Source of the DNA: an uncultured Bacteroidales bacterium
GTDB lineage: Bacteria > Bacteroidota > Bacteroidia > Bacteroidales > FEN-979
Direction of reading: 5' to 3'
Length of the DNA stretch: 42,924 bases
Assembly: GCA_903828645.1 (NCBI GenBank)
Contig: CAIKNA010000095.1
Location: 1 to 42,924 of the forward strand
Within the stretch, counting starts at the first letter, position 1; every line of letters begins with the position of its first letter. Positions 15,401 through 24,748 of the stretch are shown one piece after another. The notes below the pieces were generated by a model. That model saw only the letters and a program-made list of their open reading frames with translations. It had not been told where the DNA came from and made no database searches. The position numbers were made by a program, and so were the translations under genes.

Positions 15401-18022
15401 ATGCAACGGACACAATCACATGAATCGCAATACGCCAGCAGCCTGATTGAAGCCAGCCTTGACCCGTTGATCACCATAAGCACCGATGGCAAAATCACCG
15501 ACATGAACCAGGCAAAGGTGGATATCACCGGTGTTGATCGTGAACATCTGATAGGGACCAATTTTTACGACTATTTTACCGACCCGGAAAAAGCGTCTGA
15601 AGTATATAAGGAAGTTTTCCTCAAGGGAACGATTATCGATGCGCCCCTTACCTTCCGGCATGTCAACGGAAAACTGACCGATGTACTATTTAATGGTTCG
15701 GTCTATAAAGATGATCATGGTAATGTGCTTGGTGCGGTTGTGGTGGCAAGAGATATCTCCGAACAAAAATGGGCCAGGGAGTTGCGAAATGCAAACAAAG
15801 AACTTGTTTTTCAGAACAATGAAAAAGGGAAAAGAGCGGAAGAGCTGATCATTGCAAACAAAGAGCTGGCTTTCCAGAATGATGAGAAAGAAAAACGGGC
15901 ACAAGAGTTGATCATTGCCAACAAAGAGCTGGCTTTCCAGAACGATGAGAAAGAAAAACGCGCTGCGGAACTGGTCATTGCCAATAAAGAACTTGCCTTT
16001 CAAAACGATGAGAAGGAAAAACGGGCAGCCGAGCTGATCATCGCAAACTATGCCCGCAGCCTCATCGAGGCGAGCCGAGATCCAATGTTCACGATCAGCC
16101 CGGCGGGAAAAATCACCGACATAAACAATGCATCGGTACAGATCACGGGGATTCCGCGTAATGAACTCACAGGGACCGACTTCTTCGATTATTTTACCGA
16201 ACCGCAGAAAGCACGGGTCGTTTACCGCGATGTATTTGCAAAAGGGTTTGTGGCGGATTATCCGTTAACGATAAAAGATCATAAGCTTACGGATGTGCTG
16301 TTAAATGGTTCCGTTTATAAGGATGCCCGGGGGAATGTGCTTGGTGTAGTCGTGGTGGCCAGGGATATTACCGAACAGAAAAGAATTGAGACGGAACTGA
16401 CAGAGGCGATCGTATTTGCCGAGCTGGCAACAAGTATTGCGGAAGAGGCGAAGCTAAAAGCCGAAGACTCCACTCGGATCGCAGAAAACGCGGTGAAGGC
16501 TAAACAGCAATTCCTGTCGAACATGAGTCACGAAATCCGCACGCCTATGAATGCGATCATCGGATTCACCAAGGTGCTGCTGAAAACAGAACTTTCGTCC
16601 AAACAGAAGGAATACCTGACTGCCATCAAAATGAGCGGCGATGCCCTGATCGTGCTAATCAACGACATACTCGACCTGGCAAAAGTGGATGCCGGGAAGA
16701 TGATCTTCGAGCAGACTCCCTTTACCATGGCGCTGTCGATATCGGCCATGCTTCATCTGTTTGAGGCAAAAATCCAGGAGAAGAATTTAGAGTTGGTGAT
16801 AGAATACGACAAAAACATTCCTGCTGTATTGGTGGGCGACCCTGTGCGGCTGCACCAGATCATTTTAAACCTGGTGAGCAATGCTGTAAAATTCACCACA
16901 AAAGGGAAGATCACCGTGACCGTTAACCTGTTAAGCGAAGACGAAGATAAAGTAACCATTGAGTTTGCCATAGCAGATACCGGGATCGGGATACCGCCAG
17001 ATAAAATAGAGAAGATTTTTGAAAACTTCCAGCAGGCTTCAAGCGGCACATCCAGGTTATATGGCGGAACTGGTTTGGGTCTTGCCATTGTCAAGCAACT
17101 GGTTGAGCCACAGGGCGGCACCATTCGGGTAAAAAGTAAAATCAATGAAGGTTCAACCTTTAGTTTCATATTGAGTTTCCTTAAAACGACCGGTGAAGCT
17201 GAAGCCGAAGAGGAGGTCGTGGAACTGGATACGGAGATAAAAAATATCAAGGTACTGGTTGTTGAAGACATCCCTCTCAACCAGTTGCTAATGAAAACGC
17301 TGCTGGATGACTTCGGATTTGACCGTGATCTTGCCTCCAACGGAAAAATTGCCATCGAAAAACTGCAAACCAAATCATTCGACATCATTTTGATGGACTT
17401 GCAGATGCCGGAAATGAACGGGTTTGAAGCAACGGAATTCATCCGGACCAAACTGAACTCCAAAATCCCCATCATTGCGTTAACGGCTGATGTAACCACT
17501 GTTGACCTCGCAAAATGCAAGGCTGTGGGCATGAACGATTATATTGCAAAACCGGTTGACGAACGTTTGCTATACAGCAAAATAATCGGGCTTGTAAAAA
17601 AACCAGCCCCCGGAAAATTCGGCGGGAATGAAGAGAATGGATACATTCCAACGCAAAAGCTAAAATACACCGATCTCGATTATCTGATCCATCGTACCAA
17701 ATCCAATCCCAAACTGATGATGGAGATGATTTCACTATATCTTGAACAAACTCCCCTGTTGATCAGCGCCATGAGGCGAAGCCTGCAGGATAAAGACTGG
17801 CATTCGCTGCATGCGGCCGTGCATAAGATGATCCCCTCTTTTTCCATCATGGGGATCAGCCCGGATTTTGAAAACATGGCAAAAAAAATCCAGGAATTCG
17901 CAACAACCCAGCAGCAGTCTGAGGAGATACATGACATGGTTTTCCAGGTTGGGAATGTGTGTACCCAGGCATGTAAAGAACTGGAAGTGGAGTTTAACAG
18001 AATTAAAAAATCAGACACGTGA
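15401..18022 (+). CDS. Cytoplasmic hybrid histidine kinase (PAS-coil-PAS-HK-REC-HPt)
   Basis: 873 aa, no membrane segment. PAS 1 spans residues about 10-120 (SLIEASLDPLITIS ... VVVARDISEQK). Then come four 21-residue coiled-coil repeats (NKELAFQNDEKEKRAAELIIA) at about 128-212. PAS 2, a near copy of PAS 1, spans about 213-325. The dimerisation helix carries MSHEIRTPMNA with phospho-acceptor His377. The HATPase has DTGIGIPP and GTGLGLAIVKQL. The receiver domain is about 610-735 with Asp666 (ILMDLQMP). A C-terminal HPt-like domain carries His808 (HAAVHKMIPS). It can thus relay phosphate internally. The response regulator overlaps its stop codon and is a likely partner. The stimulus is unknown; PAS domains of this type could bind a small ligand or sense redox. 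Confidence 0.92.
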   Translation: MQRTQSHESQYASSLIEASLDPLITISTDGKITDMNQAKVDITGVDREHLIGTNFYDYFTDPEKASEVYKEVFLKGTIIDAPLTFRHVNGKLTDVLFNGSVYKDDHGNVLGAVVVARDISEQKWARELRNANKELVFQNNEKGKRAEELIIANKELAFQNDEKEKRAQELIIANKELAFQNDEKEKRAAELVIANKELAFQNDEKEKRAAELIIANYARSLIEASRDPMFTISPAGKITDINNASVQITGIPRNELTGTDFFDYFTEPQKARVVYRDVFAKGFVADYPLTIKDHKLTDVLLNGSVYKDARGNVLGVVVVARDITEQKRIETELTEAIVFAELATSIAEEAKLKAEDSTRIAENAVKAKQQFLSNMSHEIRTPMNAIIGFTKVLLKTELSSKQKEYLTAIKMSGDALIVLINDILDLAKVDAGKMIFEQTPFTMALSISAMLHLFEAKIQEKNLELVIEYDKNIPAVLVGDPVRLHQIILNLVSNAVKFTTKGKITVTVNLLSEDEDKVTIEFAIADTGIGIPPDKIEKIFENFQQASSGTSRLYGGTGLGLAIVKQLVEPQGGTIRVKSKINEGSTFSFILSFLKTTGEAEAEEEVVELDTEIKNIKVLVVEDIPLNQLLMKTLLDDFGFDRDLASNGKIAIEKLQTKSFDIILMDLQMPEMNGFEATEFIRTKLNSKIPIIALTADVTTVDLAKCKAVGMNDYIAKPVDERLLYSKIIGLVKKPAPGKFGGNEENGYIPTQKLKYTDLDYLIHRTKSNPKLMMEMISLYLEQTPLLISAMRRSLQDKDWHSLHAAVHKMIPSFSIMGISPDFENMAKKIQEFATTQQQSEEIHDMVFQVGNVCTQACKELEVEFNRIKKSDT
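15784..16050 (+). repeat. Four 63-bp in-frame repeats (coiled-coil linker)
   Basis: Four consecutive 63-bp units encode the 21-residue repeat beginning NKEL inside the hybrid kinase, linking its two PAS domains. Units 2-4 are nearly identical at protein level. Being in frame, copy-number change would lengthen the signalling coil by whole units. Confidence 0.85.
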
Positions 18023-18453
18023 AACACGACAATAAAATAAAACTCTTCCTCGTAGATGACGATGCATTGTTCCTGAAATCGCTGGAAATTGAATTCCTGC
18101 AACATGCCGATTTTACCATTGAGACTTTTGCCACGGGAGAACTTTGCGTCGCAAACCTGTCGCACGATCCCGATGTGATCATCCTGGATTACCGGCTTGA
18201 TGGCATCGAGAAAGATGCGATAAACGGAATTGAGACCCTTGACAAAATCAAGGCATTCAACCCCGACATTCCCGTGGTAATGTTGTCTGCACAGGATAAA
18301 ATTGATGTGGCGATAAATTGCATGCACCACAGGGCTTTTGATTATGTTGTGAAAAGCGAAACCGCTTTTATCCGGTTACAAAAAATCATCACCACCATTT
18401 TCCGCTACAAAAAGATGGAAAAGGAGTTGAACTGGTACATGGAGAGGATGTAA
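18019..18453 (+). CDS. Single-domain response regulator
   Basis: 144 aa, essentially one receiver domain: acidic pocket FLVDDD at the N terminus, phospho-acceptor Asp57 in VIILDYRLDG, conserved Ser/Thr in VMLSAQDK and Lys in DYVVKSETA. No output domain follows, only a short helical tail ending in WYMERM. The GTG start overlaps the kinase stop (GTGA), so the two are translationally coupled. Likely receives phosphate from the HPt domain of the upstream kinase and acts by protein contact, for example on another kinase or a transcription factor. Confidence 0.91.
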   Translation: MKHDNKIKLFLVDDDALFLKSLEIEFLQHADFTIETFATGELCVANLSHDPDVIILDYRLDGIEKDAINGIETLDKIKAFNPDIPVVMLSAQDKIDVAINCMHHRAFDYVVKSETAFIRLQKIITTIFRYKKMEKELNWYMERM

Positions 18454-18458
18454 CCTTT

Positions 18459-20987
18459 ATGATCAAAGGACTAACAACCAGCCAGGCACAGGAAAAATTG
18501 CGCACCGAAGGGTATAACAGCCTTCCCTCTTCAAAACCAAAAAATTATTTTTCCATCGCATTCGGTGTGGTCAGGGAACCCATGTTTATCCTGTTGGTTG
18601 CCTGCGGCACCCTGTACCTGGTGATGGGCGATCTGGCATCGGGGTTGATGCTGATGGGCTTTGTATTCGTGATCATGGGCATTGAATTTTTCCAGGAGAA
18701 GAAGACAGAAAAAGCCCTCACTGCATTGAAAGATATGGCAAGTCCCAGGGCCCTGGTCATCAGGGACGGCGCAGAGACACGAATCGCGGGTTTTGAAGTG
18801 GTTACAGACGACGTCATTGTGCTGCAGGAAGGCGACAGGGTTCCCGCCGATGCAACAGTACTGGAATCGATCAACTTACTCGCCGATGAATCGCTGCTCA
18901 CCGGGGAGTCGGTACCTGTCAGGAAGAAAGATTGGGACGAAATCGAAAAGCCCACCCAACCCGGTGGCGACGATTTGCCATTTGTTTATTCAGGGTCGAT
19001 GATCATCCGGGGAAATGGCATCGCACGTGTTACCGGAACTGGCATCCATACTGAAATCGGGAAAATCGGGAAATCACTGACGGATGTTAAGGAGGAACCC
19101 ACCAGGTTAAAAAAGGAGATGGGATCGCTGGTAAAAAAACTCACCATCATCGCTGCAGTCCTGTGTGTTTTGGTAATTGCCGGGTTCACCATTACCCGCG
19201 GCAGCCTGGTCAATGGATTTCTTGCCGGGATAACCCTGGCAATGGCCGTATTGCCCGAAGAGTTCCCGGTAATTCTCACCGTTTTCATGGCGCTCGGGGC
19301 ATGGCGGATGTCGAAAAAGAAAGTGCTGACCCGGAAACCATCTGCGATAGAAACGCTTGGCTCGGCAACTGTGCTGTGTACCGACAAAACCGGCACCCTG
19401 ACCCAGAATAAAATGACTGTCTCGAGGCTTTACAACGGCAAAGAGTTCCTGACCATCACCAAAGCCATGGTGTTTGGCCCCGAATTCCATGAAATAATCG
19501 AGTATGGCATCCTCTCAAGTCAGACAAATCCATTTGATCCCATGGAACAGGCAATCATGCGCATGGGCGATCTTTACCTCGAAGGGACAGAGCACATACA
19601 CAAAAACTGGGAAATGATCAAAGAGTACCCTCTTTCCAAAGATTTGATGGCTATGTCGCGGTTGTTTTCACGCAAAGGGACCATGGAAAAAATCATAGCC
19701 GCAAAAGGTGCTCCGGAATCCATTTTCGATCTTTGTCACCTGGATGGGAAAAGCAAAATGCCTTTGCTGCACGCAGTTGAAGAATTGGCTGCCGGCGGAC
19801 TGAGGGTGCTGGGTGTGGCCAGGGCAAAAATAACTACCAGCGAATTACCTGAACTCCAGCACGATTTTACATTTGATTTTATTGGTTTGATCGGACTCTC
19901 CGATCCTGTTCGTGAAAATGTAAAGCAAGCTGTCGGCGAATGTTACCAGGCAGGCATCAGGGTCATCATGATTACCGGGGATTACCCGGTTACAGCCATG
20001 CATATTGCCACGGAAATAGGTCTTGAAAATCCCGGCAGGTGCATTACCGGTGAGGAGTTGCAAGCCATGAGCGAAGATGAGTTGTGCAAAAAGATACCCG
20101 GGATCAGCGTGTTTGCCAGGGTAGTACCCGAGCAGAAACTGAAAATTGTCAATGCACTGAAAAAGAACCAGGAGATCGTTGCCATGACCGGCGACGGCAT
20201 CAACGACGCCCCCGCCCTGAAATCAGCCGACATTGGGATTGCCATGGGAAAGAATGGAACGGATGTAGCCAGGGAAGCGGCTTCACTGGTGCTGATGGAT
20301 GATGATTTTTTATCCATTGTCGGGGCCATCAAAATGGGAAGGCGAATCTTTGACAACCTTCAAAAGGCCTTCGGATATACCTTTGCAATACATGTTCCAA
20401 TTGCCGGGCTGTCGCTGATCCCGATATTGCTGGGGAAGTTCCCGATCATTTTATGGCCTGTTCATATCGTTTTCCTCGAATTGATCATCGACCCGGCCTG
20501 CTCCATCATTTTTGAAGCTGAAAAAGAGGAGCGATACATCATGAACCGGCCGCCAAGGAGGATCGATGAACCTTTTTTTGGCAGCAGAAAGATCTGGTTC
20601 AGCTGCCTGCAGGGGGTCGGGATCCTTTTAATGACCGTTTCCGTTTACCTGCTGGCCATACACCAGGGCTACGAAGCGAATGAAGTAAGGGCCATGGCCT
20701 TCATCACCTTAATGGTATCGAACATCGCAGTGATCCTCACGAACCGGTCGTGGACCGACAATATCTTCAGGATCCTGGTAACGCCCAATAAGGCGGTATT
20801 GTGGGTGACAGGCGGGGCAATTTCCTTCCTGGTCCTGATCCTCAACACCCCCTTTTTTCTAAAATTGTTCCAGTTCCAGAAACCAACCCTCATCAATTTG
20901 GGCATCTGTGTATTTGCGGGATTATCCACCATCCTATGGTTCGAATTATACAAGACCTTTAAACGACGAAAACATGCATCGCTTTGA
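18459..20987 (+). CDS. P-type cation ATPase, PEEFP subgroup
   Basis: 842 aa, P2-like layout: N-terminal cation-ATPase domain, M1-M2, actuator loop with LLTGESVPV, M3-M4, phosphorylation site CTDKTGTLTQNKM with Asp309, hinge MTGDGINDAPALKSADIGIAMG, then M5-M10. The ion-site helix M4 reads LPEEFPVIL (Pro266-Pro270), unlike the PEGLP of calcium pumps or PEMLP of MgtA. This PEEFP class is widespread in bacteria and its ion is not established to my knowledge. It begins 5 nt after the response regulator and is the last gene of the copy 6 unit, so a signalling module and an ion pump are probably co-expressed. Inner membrane. Confidence 0.9.
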   Translation: MIKGLTTSQAQEKLRTEGYNSLPSSKPKNYFSIAFGVVREPMFILLVACGTLYLVMGDLASGLMLMGFVFVIMGIEFFQEKKTEKALTALKDMASPRALVIRDGAETRIAGFEVVTDDVIVLQEGDRVPADATVLESINLLADESLLTGESVPVRKKDWDEIEKPTQPGGDDLPFVYSGSMIIRGNGIARVTGTGIHTEIGKIGKSLTDVKEEPTRLKKEMGSLVKKLTIIAAVLCVLVIAGFTITRGSLVNGFLAGITLAMAVLPEEFPVILTVFMALGAWRMSKKKVLTRKPSAIETLGSATVLCTDKTGTLTQNKMTVSRLYNGKEFLTITKAMVFGPEFHEIIEYGILSSQTNPFDPMEQAIMRMGDLYLEGTEHIHKNWEMIKEYPLSKDLMAMSRLFSRKGTMEKIIAAKGAPESIFDLCHLDGKSKMPLLHAVEELAAGGLRVLGVARAKITTSELPELQHDFTFDFIGLIGLSDPVRENVKQAVGECYQAGIRVIMITGDYPVTAMHIATEIGLENPGRCITGEELQAMSEDELCKKIPGISVFARVVPEQKLKIVNALKKNQEIVAMTGDGINDAPALKSADIGIAMGKNGTDVAREAASLVLMDDDFLSIVGAIKMGRRIFDNLQKAFGYTFAIHVPIAGLSLIPILLGKFPIILWPVHIVFLELIIDPACSIIFEAEKEERYIMNRPPRRIDEPFFGSRKIWFSCLQGVGILLMTVSVYLLAIHQGYEANEVRAMAFITLMVSNIAVILTNRSWTDNIFRILVTPNKAVLWVTGGAISFLVLILNTPFFLKLFQFQKPTLINLGICVFAGLSTILWFELYKTFKRRKHASL

Positions 20988-21033
20988 AGAAACCGGGATA
21001 ACCGGATTGTTTGTTGTTTTCACACATTCTGCA

Positions 21034-21064
21034 TTGACTTTTAACCGGAAATAACGTATATTTG
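21034..21064 (+). promoter_or_regulatory. Standard Bacteroidota promoter upstream of CheB-CheR gene
   Basis: TTG (21034-21036) and TATATTTG (21057-21064) are spaced 20 bp apart, matching the primary-sigma consensus TTG / TAnnTTTG. This unit lacks the 40-bp element. A perfect 20-bp palindrome lies about 35 bp downstream. Confidence 0.65.
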
Positions 21065-21099
21065 ATTTTTACAAGTAAAAACGATTTAAGATACATTCA

Positions 21100-21119
21100 T
21101 TATGCCCGATCGGGCATAA
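21100..21119. promoter_or_regulatory. Perfect 20-bp palindrome in the CheB-CheR leader
   Basis: TTATGCCCGATCGGGCATAA is its own reverse complement with no loop. It lies between the -7 box and the GTG start at 21172. No T-run follows, so it is not a typical terminator; an operator for a dimeric repressor is plausible. Confidence 0.6.
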
Positions 21120-21171
21120 GAAGGATTCTTCCCCTTAACGGAAACCGGAAAAGTGCGCCAAACAAAGACCC

Positions 21172-24108
21172 GTGAAACCAGATAAAACAAAAGGATCACT
21201 GCCTGTAAAAAACAAATCTTCCGACACAAGCCCCGGTCAGTTTCCGATTGTCAGCATCGGTGCCTCGGCTGGCGGACTGGAAGCCCTGGAGCAATTTTTA
21301 GGGAATATCCCTGAAAACAGCGGCATGGCCTTTATTGTCATTCAACACCTTGACCCCACCCAGAAGGGGATGTTGCCGGAACTGCTTCAGCGGATCTCCA
21401 GGATGAAAGTTTTCCAGGTAAAAGACCTCATGGTTGTAAAGCCAAACTGCGTATATGTTATTCCGCCTAATACGAGCATGTCTATCTTAAACGGGGTTCT
21501 TCACCTGTTTGAGCCAATGGAATCAAGGGGTTTACGCCTTCCGATTGACTTTTTCCTGCGATCCCTTGCCGCCGACAAGCAGGAACGGGCGATTGGTGTC
21601 ATTCTATCGGGCATGGGCTCTGACGGCAGCATCGGACTCCATGCCATCAAAGAAAAAAACGGGATAGCCATGGTCCAGGAACCTGCCACTGCAAAGTTCG
21701 ACAGCATGCCCCGCAATGCCATTGATTCTGTTGTGGTGGATATCGTTGCCCCTGCCAGTGAGCTGTATGAAAAGCTTCTTGAATACTTAAAACTGGCACC
21801 TGCCCTGAGACCAGCTACAGGTAAAGATTTGAACGACAAGAGTTCTCTCGAAAAAATAATCATCCTGCTGAGAACCCATACGGGCAATGATTTCTCATTG
21901 TATAAAAAAAATACGGTATATCGTCGTATTGAACGGCGTATGGGCATTTTTAAAATTGACAAAATTGCCTCCTATGTCGGTTTTTTGCAAGAGAATCCAA
22001 AGGAAATCGAAATCCTTTTCAAAGAATTGCTCATCGGTGTTACTGAATTCTTTCGCGATTCCCCGGTTTGGGAAGAGCTGGCAGCGACGGTATTTCCGGG
22101 CATCATTGCCAACCGGCAAACCGGTTCCGTTTTGAGGGCCTGGGTTCCGGGGTGTTCAACCGGCGAAGAAGCCTATTCCCTCGCCATCGTATTCAAGGAA
22201 GTGGTGGAAAAAATCAATCCTCATGGAGGCTATTCGTTGCAGATATTTGCCACCGATCTCGATAATGAAGCCATCGAAACAGCCAGGAAAGGTGTTTTTC
22301 CGGCAAATATTGCTGCCGGCATATCACCAGCCCGGCTGAACCGTTTTTTCATTCCGGCAGACGACAGCTATCGCGTCAATGCCGAAATAAGGGAAACAGT
22401 TGTGTTTGCGCAGCACAACATCATCATGCATCCGCCATTTACCAAACTTGACATCCTTTCATGCCGTAATTTGCTCATCTACATGGAGCCTGAGTTGCAA
22501 AAAAAACTGCTGGGACTTTTCTTCTACAGTATAAATCCCGGAGGAATTGTCTTGCTTGGCAACTCTGAAACCCTTGGTACACAGAGCCATCTTTTTACCC
22601 CCGTGGATGCGAAGCTGAAAATTTTCAAACGCTCGCCAACTCCCCTGGCAAACGAGCTGTTCGATTTCCCCTCTTCATTTTCACGGGCAAAACCGGCCAG
22701 TGTTGAGAATGTGATTCCAACGAGTTCAACATCAAATATTCAGACGCTTGCCGATCAGCTGCTGTTGCAGCATTTTTCACCTGCAGGTGTTTTGGTAAAC
22801 GAAAACGGCGACATCATATACATCAGCGGGCATACCGGGAAATACCTGGAACCGGCAGTCGGCAAAGCAAACCTGAATATTTTCGCCATGCTGCGCGAAG
22901 GATTGCGCAACGAATTCCCATTGGCTTTCCGCAGATCGATTACCAACAAGGAAACGGTTGTTTTACACAATGTCAAGGTTGACTCAAACGGGAAAACACA
23001 AACATTAAATATCAACATTCACTGGATTGGCAAACCGGAGCCGTTAAATGGCACCCTGATGATCACTTTTGCAGATCTTCCTGACCCTCCCGATACGAAA
23101 CCACGGGCTGAGAACGCCGGGAGGAGCCCAAACAACGCAAGGCAATCCGAGTTGGAAAAAGAGTTGCTGGATATTCGCCATGAACTGCAGAACACCCTGG
23201 AAGAGATGCAAACTTCGCAGGAAGAACTGAAATCAACGAATGAGGAGTTGCAATCCACCAATGAAGAACTTCAATCCACAAACGAAGAACTTACCACTTC
23301 AATAGAGGAAATGCAAAGCCTCAATGAAGAACTTCAAACCGTGAATGCTGAATTGCAATCAAAAGTGGATGATTACTCGCGGGTAAACAATGACATGAAA
23401 AACCTGCTCGACAGCACCGACATTGCCACCCTGTTCCTCGACAAGGAATTGAACATCCGCCGTTATACCCTCCAGGCAACCAAAATTTTCAAATTTATCA
23501 AAAGCGACATCGGGCGTCCCTTTACCGACCAGGTTTCCGACCTGCTTTACCCCAAACTGGCTGCCGATGCAATGGAAGTATTGAGAACGCTAATATTTAT
23601 TGAAAAACAGGTTCCCGCAAAAGACGGAAGGTGGTTTTCCATCCGCATCATGCCCTACCGTACCTTCGATGACAGAATCGACGGACTGGTCATTACCTTT
23701 TTCAACATTTCCGATCTCAAAGATGTTGAAATAAAATTACATGAAACAGCACAGATCAACCGTTTGCTATTAAATTCCTCTCCTGATGTGACCATCAGGT
23801 TATTAAAAGATCTGAAAATCCAGGAATTCAATCCTGCGGCTGAAATGTTTTTCGGAAAAAAACGGGAAGATGTGATAAACGAAAACTACGTTAATTTGTT
23901 TGTTCCTGCCGGTGCGCAAAAAAAGACGGCCAAATACATTGTTTACCTGCTGGAAAAATTAATGGACAGCAAATTTAAAATGCCGGCGCTCACAGGAGCA
24001 GGTATGGTTCCTGATGTTGAATGGTCCTCAACCATACTTCACGACAACAGGAAAATGGCAGCAGGAATGATTATTATTCATAAACAAAAAAAAACAGATC
24101 ATGAATAG
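21172..24108 (+). CDS. CheB-CheR fusion protein with coiled coil and PAS domains
   Basis: 978 aa from a GTG start. Residues about 24-205 are a CheB methylesterase domain with the triad Ser32 (SIGASAGG), His59 (VIQHLDP) and Asp151 (SGMGSDGS). Residues about 225-500 are a CheR methyltransferase: helical N-domain, SAM pocket AWVPGCSTGEEAYSLAI, FATDLDNEAIETARKG, and LDILSCRNLLIYME. A long heptad coiled coil follows at about 650-735 (repeats of STNEELQ), then PAS-type domains (about 740-855 and 860-975). There is no kinase domain, so this is a methyl-transfer signalling protein rather than a histidine kinase. Such fusions regulate non-chemotaxis pathways in several bacteria; no chemoreceptor gene is in view. 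The PAS gene at 24101 overlaps its 3' end by 8 nt. Confidence 0.9.
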   Translation: MKPDKTKGSLPVKNKSSDTSPGQFPIVSIGASAGGLEALEQFLGNIPENSGMAFIVIQHLDPTQKGMLPELLQRISRMKVFQVKDLMVVKPNCVYVIPPNTSMSILNGVLHLFEPMESRGLRLPIDFFLRSLAADKQERAIGVILSGMGSDGSIGLHAIKEKNGIAMVQEPATAKFDSMPRNAIDSVVVDIVAPASELYEKLLEYLKLAPALRPATGKDLNDKSSLEKIIILLRTHTGNDFSLYKKNTVYRRIERRMGIFKIDKIASYVGFLQENPKEIEILFKELLIGVTEFFRDSPVWEELAATVFPGIIANRQTGSVLRAWVPGCSTGEEAYSLAIVFKEVVEKINPHGGYSLQIFATDLDNEAIETARKGVFPANIAAGISPARLNRFFIPADDSYRVNAEIRETVVFAQHNIIMHPPFTKLDILSCRNLLIYMEPELQKKLLGLFFYSINPGGIVLLGNSETLGTQSHLFTPVDAKLKIFKRSPTPLANELFDFPSSFSRAKPASVENVIPTSSTSNIQTLADQLLLQHFSPAGVLVNENGDIIYISGHTGKYLEPAVGKANLNIFAMLREGLRNEFPLAFRRSITNKETVVLHNVKVDSNGKTQTLNINIHWIGKPEPLNGTLMITFADLPDPPDTKPRAENAGRSPNNARQSELEKELLDIRHELQNTLEEMQTSQEELKSTNEELQSTNEELQSTNEELTTSIEEMQSLNEELQTVNAELQSKVDDYSRVNNDMKNLLDSTDIATLFLDKELNIRRYTLQATKIFKFIKSDIGRPFTDQVSDLLYPKLAADAMEVLRTLIFIEKQVPAKDGRWFSIRIMPYRTFDDRIDGLVITFFNISDLKDVEIKLHETAQINRLLLNSSPDVTIRLLKDLKIQEFNPAAEMFFGKKREDVINENYVNLFVPAGAQKKTAKYIVYLLEKLMDSKFKMPALTGAGMVPDVEWSSTILHDNRKMAAGMIIIHKQKKTDHE

Positions 24109-24655
24109 AGAAGAAGAGAACCTGACGGATGGACAAATACTGCGGATGAAGGCGGAAGAACAACTGGCCCAAAAGAATAAGAAAGAAGAGAGCAATATCG
24201 TGGAAATTGATGTAAAAAGGCTTTTACATGAATTGCAGGTGCACCAGATAGAACTGGAGATGCAGAATGAAGAATTGCGCCAGGCGAATGAGACGACAGA
24301 AGCAGCATTGAAAAAATACACCATGTTGTATGATTTTGCCCCGATGGGTTATTTCACCCTCGATGAACATTGCGCCATCTGCGACCTGAACTTCACGGGT
24401 GCCGAGATATTGGGAGATAAACGTTTTGCCTTGATAAACAGCAACTTCAGGCTATTTGTTTCTGACGAGTCAAAACCGGTATTTAACACGTTCTTTAGTA
24501 AAGTTTATTCCGGCAATTCAAAGGAAACGTGCGAATTAATGCTGGGTTACGACACTAAGACCTCAATCCATGTTTACCTGGAAGGCATTGTTACGCCTGA
24601 CGACCGGAAATGTCTTTTATCGGTGGTCGACATTTCAGGGTTAACCGGCAGGTAG
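24101..24655 (+). CDS. PAS-domain signalling protein
   Basis: 184 aa. A helical N-terminal part (about 1-75) with ELQVHQIELEMQNEELRQANE, a motif commonly seen before PAS domains, leads into one PAS domain (about 78-180: YDFAPMGYFTLDEHCAICDLNFTGAEILG). No output domain is present. The ATG overlaps the CheB-CheR gene by 8 nt, so the two are co-expressed. It may be a detached sensor or adaptor for the fusion protein, since its N-terminal helices could pair with that protein's coiled coil. Confidence 0.85.
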   Translation: MNREEENLTDGQILRMKAEEQLAQKNKKEESNIVEIDVKRLLHELQVHQIELEMQNEELRQANETTEAALKKYTMLYDFAPMGYFTLDEHCAICDLNFTGAEILGDKRFALINSNFRLFVSDESKPVFNTFFSKVYSGNSKETCELMLGYDTKTSIHVYLEGIVTPDDRKCLLSVVDISGLTGR

Positions 24656-24661
24656 GTAAAA

Positions 24662-24728
24662 TGCGTGAATCATGTAACTCTTTTCGAAAATCATGTAACA
24701 CAATCTTACCGGCAGGTACCTAATTTAG
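24662..24728 (+). promoter_or_regulatory. Copy 7 of 40-bp element plus divergent -7 box
   Basis: Element at 24662-24701 (TGCGTGAATCATGTAACT ... AATCATGTAACAC), 23 bp, then TAATTTAG. This is the only copy with TTAG instead of TTTG and has one change in the left box, so it may be a weaker promoter. It begins 6 nt past the PAS gene stop. Confidence 0.8.
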
Positions 24729-24748
24729 TTGTTTAAACCTCAACAAAA

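Noticed and set aside
21010-21030. A possible thirteenth element: TTCACACATT upstream of the CheB-CheR gene
   Set aside because: Only the outer box AATGTGTGAA is present, on the minus strand; the inner repeat and the AACAC end are missing and no gene faces it.
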